DNA from: [Phialemoniopsis] sp. UDSM-2020
Lineage: Eukaryota > Ascomycota > Sordariomycetes > Thyridiales > Thyridiaceae
DNA: 64,000 nt
Assembly: GCA_018873225.1 (NCBI GenBank)
Contig: JAEILZ010000004.1
Location: forward strand, 1,116,001 to 1,180,000
Direction of reading: 5' to 3'
A model generated the notes under the pieces. It saw nothing but the letters and a program-made list of their open reading frames with translations. It ran no database searches and had not been told where the DNA came from. Shown piece by piece: positions 56,659 to 64,000 of this stretch (positions within the stretch are counted from its first letter, which is position 1; every line of letters starts with the position of its first letter). Position numbers and translations under genes: made by a program.

Positions 56659-58246
56659 ATGGCCAAGGAGACCGTCCTAGAAGGCATTTTTGGTACGTGC
56701 TATTGCTACTGCCCGCCCGCCCACCTCCCTTCGTCGCCCAGCCTCGTCGCACAACGCTGCGGTCAGGGATGGCAGAGAGGGATAGCGACCACGGATTGGG
56801 ACTGACCCCCGTATAGCCATTAATAAGCCCATCGGCATGAGCTCCGCCCAGGTCATCAGGGACTGCCAGACCTTCTTCAATCCCTCCTCTTTGTTCCGGC
56901 CCCTCATCGAGCAGGAGGCCGCCGCCCGCGCCCGCGAGTCCAACCAGAACCGCAAGCGAAGGGGCAAGGGGAAGCGCGACGTCCGCGTCAAGATGGGCCA
57001 CGGCGGCACCCTCGACCCTTTAGCGACGGGCGTCCTCATCCTCGGCGTCGGCAGGGGCACCAAGGCCCTGCCCGAGTTCATCAACTGCACAAAGACCTAC
57101 GAGACCATCGTCCTGTTCGGCGCCAGCACCGACACGTACGACCGGGTCGGGCGCATACTCAAGAAGCGCGACTACGAGAACGTCACGAGGAAGGTCGTCG
57201 AGGAGGCACTCGGCGAGTTCAGGGGCAAGTACCGCCAGATGCCGCCGCTGTACTCGGCGCTCAAGATGAACGGCAAACCGCTGTACGAGTACGCGCGCGA
57301 GGGCAAGGCGATCCCGCGCGAGATCGAGACTAGGGAGGTCGAGGTGTCGGAGCTGGAGCTGCTGGAGTGGTACGAGCCCGGGGAGCACAACCACCGGTGG
57401 CCCATCGAGGAGGCTGGCGCCGCGGAGCAGACGCTCGCTGACCAGGTGTGGCGGATGGAGAAGCAGCAGGCGACGGGCAAGAAGCTGTCGCCCGAGGAGG
57501 AGAAGAGCGATATCGAGGCTCTGGCTGCGCACGAGGATTTCAAGAAGAAGGCTGAGCAGCGTCAGGATGACCTTGTCTTTGAGCGGCCCTCGAAGCGCCG
57601 CAAGAACGAGCCCACATCTGCGCCCATGATGTCTGGCGCTCTTGGGGAATTGCCGCCCACCAACTTCCAGAACAACAGGCCGACGGGCAAGGGGTCAAAC
57701 CTGCTGCCGCCTCCTCCCGCGCCCAATACGCCGCCTCCATGGGCGGGCAAGGGACCCCCCGCCGCAAAGATCCGTATGACTGTGACATCGGGGTTCTACG
57801 TACGGAGTTTCTGCCACGACCTGGGCGAGAAAGTCGGCTCGGCGGCCATGATGGCCGAGCTGGCGCGGACGAGACAGGGGCAGTTCTCGGCGGGCACCTT
57901 AGACTGCCTAGAGTATGATGACCTTCTCAAGGGAGAAAAGGTCTGGGGTCCGCAGGTAGAGGCCATGCTGTCCAGGTGGATGGACCCCAATGGTCAGAAG
58001 CAAGAACCAGAACCAGAGCGGGCCAGCCCAAGGAGAAGCGAGCGGATATCAAGTCCCCGAGAGGAGGAATCGAGCAGCCCCAAGGTCGGCGAGAAGCGCA
58101 AGACGAGACCGGACGAGGAGCCCGCCTCTCAAACCGAGGCACTGCTGTCGACACCCAAAGAGGACGACATCAAGTCTGTCAAGTCGACCGAGTCCGAGTG
58201 GAATGGCTTTTCCGATACCCCTGCGAGCCAGAACAAGGAGGCATAG
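56659..58246 (+). CDS. PUS4: tRNA pseudouridine-55 synthase (TruB family)
   Basis: Makes pseudouridine 55 in the T-loop of nuclear and mitochondrial tRNAs. It has 487 aa in two exons, 56659-56692 and 56817-58246 (GTACGT...TATAG). The ATG at 56659 gives the usual family start MAKETVLEGIFAINKPIGMS. An in-frame ATG 24 nt upstream is possible. Motif I is INKPIGMSSAQ. The catalytic Asp is D78 in GHGGTLDPLATG. Motif III is YSALKMNGKPLYEYAREG, and a C-terminal motif reads GFYVRSFCHDLG. Compared with yeast it has two insertions, a basic loop before motif II and a Pro-rich linker near residues 270-320, and a charged C-terminal tail of about 100 residues. Confidence 0.95.
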
Positions 58247-58835
58247 AGGTTTTCCATCTGAGCTCCGTAGCTGGAACATCCATATAGACCACTGAGCTTT
58301 GTGCATTTTTGGGGAGAAAGAGGAAAAGGGGGCGGACGGGCATAGCGAACGGCGTTATTTTGAGACCGGTTTAGCTTTACACAGATCTCCAATTCCCCTG
58401 ATCGGGCTATCATTATGAGAATAAAGATCAAATCAGACAAAGCCAAGATAAATTGCTTTAGTCAAACATGAATGCATTCTTGCCGTGAGATATGTTATAC
58501 AATTGGCTCTTTTCCGTCTATGTGAGCCAACCTCCTGATGTGAACCTTTTGTGCAGCCCCGTCTATTACCTGGTCCCATGCTGCCCGTTTCCCACCCCGT
58601 CTACCGATTATCCCCTTTATATGCGAATTAGTTATATCTCCCGTATAGAGATTGTACGTGATCTCAGGACGTAGAGGCCATGGACCAGTATGTGTCGTTC
58701 GTAGCAGTCATGTCAACGTCATAAAGCACCCAGACCTCATCCCCCAAACACACTCCTCTGCTAGCACTCATCACCTGTTACACCATCTTTCTTCTCCTTC
58801 GTCTCCTCCTCGATCTTCCTCATCAGTCCTCCTCA
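58247..58835. other. Convergent intergenic region, PUS4 and Sec2-like genes
   Basis: About 590 bp of presumed 3' UTRs. Pyrimidine-rich from about 58.73 kb. No gene or repeat seen. Confidence 0.4.
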
Positions 58836-59699
58836 TCAATCCCTAAACACATCCACATCCCCATTCCCCTCCTCCTTCTTCCTCCCCTCCGTGCCCAACC
58901 CAGCCGTATCCCCCAACAGCGCGCGCACCCTCTCGATCCGTCCCACGGCGCTCTCGAGCCTCTCAAGCCGGCCCCTCTTCTCGACGTCACGCCGCTCGAG
59001 CATGGCGACCCGCTCCTCGAGCGCCGCGCGCGCCCGCCGCTCCGTCGCGACCATCTCGTTGGCCTGCTCGAAGAGGCTGGCGCTCAGCTCCTCGACCTCC
59101 TTGCTCGTCTGGCTCAGGCGGCCCTCTGCCTGGCGGCGTAGGGCCTGCTCGCGCGCCAGCGCGGACAGGAGGTCGCCTGTGCCCGGCGTGGGTGGCGGGC
59201 TAGGACCCTGCTGTTGCGGTGGCGGCGGGGGTGGTGTGCGGTTGTTGGGCCGTGGGGAGAGGAGGGCGGAGAGGCGGGTTGCTGCGCCGGCGGGGAGGAA
59301 GGAGGAGCGCTGCGGTGGGGTGTGCGCGCCTTGTTGTTGTTGCGGGAGGGGTTGTTGCGCCTGTTGCTGTTGTTTGGCGGCGCGGCGGAGGCGCGAGAGC
59401 TCGTCTTCGTAGTCGGCCCATCTGTCGACGGCGGCGGCGGCCTTCTGGTTCAGCAGGCGAACTTGGGTCTCGAGGTCGGCGATCTTTTGGTTGGCGGCCT
59501 GGAGGGCGGCTGCGGCATCGTCCTGCTGCCCTTGTGCGTCTAGATCGTCTAAGTTGGTGGTGGTTGGTGGTATGGGGATGTCAAAGCCGCACTTGGGGCA
59601 GCAGGAGGGCGTGTGCGGCGGCGTTGTGGTGGACATGGTGAGCGGTTCTGGTGTGAGCTGGTGGTGCGAGGCCATGGTCATTGTCATAGTCGTTGACAT
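58836..59699 (-). CDS. Sec2-type Rab GEF coiled-coil domain protein
   Basis: A 287-aa single-exon protein. The N-terminus has a Cys pair (CCPKCGFDIP) that could bind zinc. A first coiled coil (ALQAANQKIADLETQVRLLN) is followed by a Gln/Pro-rich low-complexity linker. From about residue 190 comes a long coiled coil with the signature of the Sec2/Rabin8 GEF domain (EVEELSASLFEQANEMVATE). That domain opens the nucleotide pocket of the Rab Sec4 in exocytosis. It is shorter than yeast Sec2 (759 aa) and lacks its C-terminal regulatory part. The assignment rests mainly on the SLFEQAN motif. Confidence 0.8.
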   Translation of the reverse strand: MSTTMTMTMASHHQLTPEPLTMSTTTPPHTPSCCPKCGFDIPIPPTTTNLDDLDAQGQQDDAAAALQAANQKIADLETQVRLLNQKAAAAVDRWADYEDELSRLRRAAKQQQQAQQPLPQQQQGAHTPPQRSSFLPAGAATRLSALLSPRPNNRTPPPPPPQQQGPSPPPTPGTGDLLSALAREQALRRQAEGRLSQTSKEVEELSASLFEQANEMVATERRARAALEERVAMLERRDVEKRGRLERLESAVGRIERVRALLGDTAGLGTEGRKKEEGNGDVDVFRD

Positions 59700-60956
59700 C
59701 GTTCAGGACCCAGGCTGTGTATCGAGCGTAGATGTTGCGTGCCCGTTGGGCTATGGTGAGATTGGGTTGTACTCCGTATGAGACGGGATTGATGACAGAG
59801 ACTCCAAAGTATCGTCGGTTTGTTCTGTATGCAATATGTAGTCGCTCCTGAGGTGCGACTTGACGTTCGAGAATTGATGTCGTATGGCAGTCGTCTCAAT
59901 ATCTTCTGTCGCGTGCCTGCGATCGTGAAGCCAATCAGCCAGTGCCTCATCCAACGGGGGTTGGCGCACAGGGAGAGAGGCAAGATGGTTTTATTCAAAC
60001 GGAACAAAGGTCACACCAGCCCTTCCTTTTCTCCTCGGCAGCGCCAACCTATTCAGAGCAAGCCGTTCGCAAGGGAGACTTGCCGTGTGGTCTTTCTGGT
60101 GGTGGGCTCCGGCACCTGATTTGTTCGTATTTGGGGGGTTTTTGCCTGTCACCATCGACTTTCCCGTCCATTCTCCCAGGGACTGCGCCTCTTCGGTTTT
60201 GCTTGTGAAGATTGATCTCTTCTGGGGCTGGGGCCAATTCTTGATCCCTGTCGGTGGTGGGGAGACTCGTGGGATACACGCGTCACAGTTGAAGATTACA
60301 GCGGAGCTTAGGGGATACCCAGCCACAAAAGCAGGCGCTGGAAATAGTATGGATGTACTGCCAAGGTACCTCTGGGTCAAAACCCCTGCCCAGCCGTTAA
60401 AGGAATGCAAGGGACCCGCCCTCCTGGCAACAGGAGGGTTTTTGGCACGTCGCGATCCCAAAAGCAGATATGCATATTGATTAGCTTTTTGGCAATTGTT
60501 AAATGAGACCGTCGCTCTACTTTATCGTAGTATGGTCTCTTGATATTTGGTTCAAGTTACCAGCTAATTAGACTAGGTACATCGGCCGGTCCCAGCGCCT
60601 AGTGATGCATTGTCACCTGTAGTGACACGGGCTGGGTTTTATTTTTTGCTCAAATCGCTGATGCGCAGCGCATGCAGTGACGCAGTATGCATGCCCGGTT
60701 TGGGTGGCGGGTTCTTCGCATTGCCGGATCTGCCGCCGATTTCATGCGGAACGGTCATCCGGATTTGGAACATCGGAGGGTGTGATGAGTGCCCTCGATG
60801 CCTGGTTCGATGTGCGTGTGCAGAGTTTGAAAGTCTGCAGATTTCGTCGGATGTTGGTTGTAGTGTCTTGCCCTGTTATTCGCCGTCCATGACAAATCCA
60901 GCACTCCTCAACATTCACCAGGTATTTTTGTGCTTGTTTCAACCCAAGGGCAGATC
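59700..60956. other. Upstream region of the Sec2-like gene
   Basis: About 1.26 kb with no supportable gene. A short perfect inverted repeat, TGTCAC-CTGTA-GTGACA, is at 60611-60627. The part next to 60957 should be the CSL4 3' UTR. Confidence 0.4.
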
Positions 60957-61667
60957 TCAGTTGGGCTTTGCGACTTTTCGAGCCTCACTCAGTCCCGTTT
61001 CAGGATCCCTGTACTCCTTCCAACTGACCGGGTACATCGCGTTGCCCGCCTCGCTCGTGGCCATGATGACGCCCAGCTCATTCTTGGCCGTCGACAGGTA
61101 GTAGTTTGCTTGATCACCTAGCGAGATCTAAAGCACACAAAGTGCATATGTCAGCATTTTCATAGCCCCAATAGAAGCTATCAGAAGATATAGACTCACC
61201 ACCTGCGCCCGCACGATATCTCCTGGCCGGAAGCTCTCGTAGATCTTGACCCTGTCCTTCTCCGTTGCCCTGACGTCCTGCACGCGGATCACGCCTTGCC
61301 ACTCGGCCTCGAGCACCGTCTCGCCGACGACGAGGACCGCCACCGTCGCCTGCCGCGGGTTGATGCGCGTCACCCTGCACAGCACCGTGTTGCCGACCTC
61401 GGGCAGCACCTCGCGCTTGTCCGCCACCGCCGACCGCGTCACCGAGATGGTCGGCAGCTCCGCCGCTGGCGCCGCCGTGATGCGCGTGAGCCGCTTCGCG
61501 GGGCCCGCTGGCTTGGCGGGCTGCTGGACGTGCACGACGCCTAGGAGCGACGAGTAGAGCTGCGAGTGCTGCAGGTGGGTGCCGGGGCCGGGCACGAACT
61601 TGCCCGCGGGACCTAGGTGCTGGCCCGGCAGGACGAAGGCCGTCGTGGGCGCTGAAGTAGCCGCCAT
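60957..61667 (-). CDS. CSL4: Exosome complex component CSL4
   Basis: Cap subunit of the RNA exosome. It has 212 aa in two exons, 61200-61667 and 60957-61127, with a 72-nt intron (GTGAGT...TTTAG). An N-terminal strand-rich segment (FVLPGQHLGPAGKFVPGPGT) matches the family's first domain. The S1-like RNA-binding domain runs from about residue 85 (VGNTVLCRVTRINPRQATV) to FRPGDIVRAQVISLGDQANY across the splice. The C-terminal domain keeps YLSTAKNELGVIMATSEAGN but the archaeal zinc ligands are absent, as is usual in fungi. Exact fit to family length. Divergent from ERG2. Confidence 0.94.
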
Positions 61668-62312
61668 GCCTTCGACTTGCAGTAGAGTAGAGGGGGTGTT
61701 GAGGATGGCGAAGCTAGAAGCTCTGTCGCAAGGTGTATCGAAATCTTGAAAAATGAGGTCACTGGCAGTATAAAATGCGATTTTGCACAAAAAAGCTAGA
61801 GCTAGCGCTAGCACCAAAGAGCCTTGAAACGAACAGCCAATGGGGAGCTGGCTGCTTGTACAGTGGGCACTCCGGAAACACTGACAGCCGGGTTTTGGTG
61901 GGGCATCAGGCCAGGGCGGGACGCGCGCAGGCCGGGGCGCGAAAGCACTCAGGTGCGGCCGCTGACGCTGGAAGCTAGCCCTGGAGCACCTGAATTCCGT
62001 TCTGGGCAATTAGAATACGCCGCAATCTCCCCTTGAGCGAGCTAGGGAAGCAGGGACCAAAGACCAATTCCTGTTCCTGTCAGGGCTCCAGAAATTTCAA
62101 GCAATCGGCTCGTCAGTGTTTACTTAAACAATTGCTCCTGCATCATCCACCCTGACTTTTACCATTCATTTGGTAGAGGCGCCCAATCGTCCACTCCTTT
62201 GCTTTAGACCCTCCTTTCTTCTTGGTTGGGACTTGATCCGGTACCTTGGATCATCCTCTTATTCTTGTCTCTCGGGTTTTCAACTCTTTCGGTTTCCATA
62301 TTAGCTACCACC
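61668..62312. promoter_or_regulatory. Divergent promoter between CSL4 and ERG2
   Basis: 645 bp between the starts. Pyrimidine-rich near the ERG2 start, which has a strong CACCATGG context. A direct run GAGCTAGCGCTAGC near 61.80 kb is locally palindromic (GCTAGCGCTAGC). No sterol regulatory element was recognised with confidence. Confidence 0.45.
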
Positions 62313-63088
62313 ATGGCTCCCGGAAAGGGATCCCGTGCCTCCTCGGGCGGCATGGGCGGCTGGTTCAAGCTCATCGCCATCATCCTCGGCGTGCTGACCC
62401 CGATCTGCTACCTCATCGACCAGAACCTCGACAAGTTCTACATCTTTGACACAGACAACCTGCACGACGTCGCCAAGCGCGCCATCGCGGCGCACGGCAA
62501 CGACACCCAGAGCGTCGTTCACTTCATCCTCAAGGAGCTGCAGGAGAACCCCAAGACGGCCCCCTACGTCAACGAGAACATCGACAATGAGTACTTCTTC
62601 AACAACGCCGGCGGTGCCATGGGCGGTATGACCATCATCCACGCCAGTAAGTTGCCAATTGAAGCTGCTCCATCCTGCACTCTTGACGCAGAATAAGCTA
62701 ACACAAGCAACCCATCTTCCCAGGCATCACCGAGTACCTCATCATCTTTGGCACCGCCGTCGGCACCGAGGGCCACTCGGGCCGGCACACGGCCGACGAC
62801 TACTTCCACATCCTACGCGGCGAGCAGTGGGCCTACGTGCCCGGCCAGTTCGAGCGCGAGGTCTACCACCAGGGCGACGTGCACCTGATGCCCCGCGGCG
62901 TCATCAAGCAGTACCGCATGCCCGAGCTGTGCTTCGCCCTCGAGTACGCCCGCGGCTGGATCCCGCCCATGATGTTCTTTGGCTACGCCGACCTCTTCAC
63001 CAGCGTGCTCGACCTGCCGACCGCCTGGTACACGGCGTTCTACACGGGCCGCCAGATGATTGGCAACCTGCTCATTGGCAAGTTCTAA
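62313..63088 (+). CDS. ERG2: C-8 sterol isomerase
   Basis: ER membrane enzyme that moves the delta-8 double bond to delta-7 (fecosterol to episterol) in ergosterol synthesis. It has 232 aa in two exons, 62313-62646 and 62724-63088 (GTAAGT...TCCCAG). The N-terminal membrane anchor is [19 protein letters not shown]. The core has the EBP/sigma-1 type cupin motifs: [20 protein letters not shown], with the acidic and His residues that act in the family, and [20 protein letters not shown]. The C-terminal segment ends in LLIGKF. Length equals fungal ERG2. Confidence 0.97.
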
Positions 63089-63804
63089 GTAGATCATATT
63101 GGTGGATGGGCCCTTCAGAGTCTTCCACCGGGGACGTCTGGGGGATCATGACCTCCGATTCTAGAGAATCAATAGAGTTACGATCATAGCACGGTTGTGG
63201 ATTGAGACGAGAAAAGCAATAGACTGATGGCGCTCCGGGGCAAGATGTTCTGGCCTTTGGAATCCATAGACAACCGCCGTGTAATCAATAATACGCATAT
63301 TTACAAATTCCCATGTCAAAATGACTGGCCGGTTCGACTCTGTGTGTCAGTTATCAAACACATACTCTGTTGTCCCGCGTGGCTGTCTCGTGGCAAGGGA
63401 AAATCCAGTTCTTGTCTCAACACTTAACTTCGTCAGCAAAATGGTCCCACAAGCTCGAGCTCCAACTCTTGTACACGACATGGCTCAAGCAAACAAATGT
63501 CAGTCCCTCCCGGCCCCTGTCACGGCCAATGCAAGTAAAGATGCGGAGTACCTCTGAGCTCACGGATGCTTTGGTGGGGTGAGTGACGCTACCCTTCTCC
63601 ATACTACGTGCTTTTTTTGTGGGTTGATTTTGACTGACTCACCTATGAGTAGGGTTGTGACTGTTAGTTATCCAATTGACGGCGCCGCCGGCTTCGGATC
63701 CAGCTATGCCAACCCGAGATTTTTTTGGTCGGCTTCAACCGTGATCAACTCTCACGACATATTGCCCAATTGAGGTTCCCAAACAGCCTCAGAACTCATA
63801 CGAA
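63089..63804. promoter_or_regulatory. Intergenic region between ERG2 and LYS2
   Basis: 716 bp holding the ERG2 3' UTR and the LYS2 promoter. No gene seen. TGACTGACTCACC at about 63630-63643 contains the GCN4/CPC1-type core TGACTCA, which would suit amino-acid starvation control of a lysine gene. Confidence 0.5.
63637..63643. promoter_or_regulatory. Possible CPC1/GCN4 site upstream of LYS2
   Basis: A perfect TGACTCA within GACTGACTCACC, about 165 bp before the LYS2 start codon. Cross-pathway control activators bind this heptamer, and lysine genes are among their known targets. Coordinates are good to a few bases. Confidence 0.5.
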
Positions 63805-64000
63805 ATGTCGCAGAGTCAATCCGGCAGTCCTCTGCCCGATCCGACGGCCGACTTGGACTGGAGCGGCTATCAAGGAGGTGAATACATGATCCCAATGTCT
63901 TGAAGCTAATAAGGTGACTGAGACTGACCCCGCCACTTATCACAGCTATCCACGAGATCTTCAATCGCAATGCTCAGGCTCACCCTGACAGACTCTGTGT
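63805..64000 (+). CDS. LYS2: L-2-aminoadipate reductase, 3' truncated by window end
   Basis: First part of the large adenylation-thiolation-reductase enzyme that reduces alpha-aminoadipate in fungal lysine synthesis. Two exons are visible, 63805-63877 and 63946 to the edge, with a 68-nt intron (GTGAAT...CACAG). The 42 readable residues include PLPDPTADLDWSGYQGAIHE and NRNAQAHPDR, which closely match the N-terminus of fungal Lys2. The rest lies outside the window. Confidence 0.85.

Noticed and set aside
1..64000. CRISPR arrays, bacterial operons, riboswitches and rRNA genes
   Set aside because: Nothing of this kind was seen. The window is eukaryotic nuclear DNA.

Overview
The window is nuclear DNA of a filamentous ascomycete (Pezizomycotina, most likely a Sordariomycete). 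Supporting signs are short introns of about 44-100 nt with GTRNGT donors, two Zn(II)2Cys6 regulators, fungal-type housekeeping genes (ERG2, LYS2, DRE2, MKT1, PUS4, CSL4, glucosidase II alpha), and an AT-rich block of old coding sequence whose decay looks like repeat-induced point mutation (RIP). I cannot fix the genus. All exon boundaries were read by eye and checked for frame.

Layout. 1-3.4 kb: the 3' part of an F-box/LRR-like gene and a Zn(II)2Cys6 regulator. 3.4-8.8 kb: gene-poor, AT-rich DNA holding the remains of a NOD-like receptor. A purine-nucleoside-phosphorylase-like (PNP) domain lies on the minus strand, and an NB-ARC domain plus 42-residue tetratricopeptide (TPR) units lie on the plus strand, so the two halves point away from each other. 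8.8-19.4 kb: a giant P/Q-rich WW-domain protein and an EF-hand MscS channel. 22.7-34 kb: glucosidase II alpha, nucleoside diphosphate kinase with an optional membrane-anchor N-terminus, a FAM210/DUF1279 mitochondrial protein, an unrecognised secretory protein, a long inverted repeat, and DRE2. 34-44.5 kb: an ATP-dependent DNA ligase, MKT1, and an RFTS-domain protein resembling the heterochromatin factor Raf2.

45.5-55.8 kb looks like a small catabolic cluster: a Dal5-type MFS transporter, a secreted amidase, a FAD-dependent amine/amino-acid-type oxidoreductase and a Zn(II)2Cys6 regulator. The transporter/amidase divergent promoter and the oxidoreductase promoter share a CGCTACGGC-like motif built from CGG direct repeats, and a related CGG-N6-CGG lies upstream of the regulator. 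The transporter is interrupted by a roughly 740-bp insertion that carries tRNA-like sequence, while its 13 coding segments are otherwise intact.

56.6-64 kb: PUS4, a Sec2-type coiled-coil protein, a divergent CSL4/ERG2 pair, and the first two exons of LYS2 running off the end.

The strongest candidates for something not yet described are the split, inverted, mutated receptor locus; the tRNA-bearing insertion in the transporter, which could be spliced as an intron; the shared operator motif of the amidase cluster; and the long inverted repeat near 31.2 kb.
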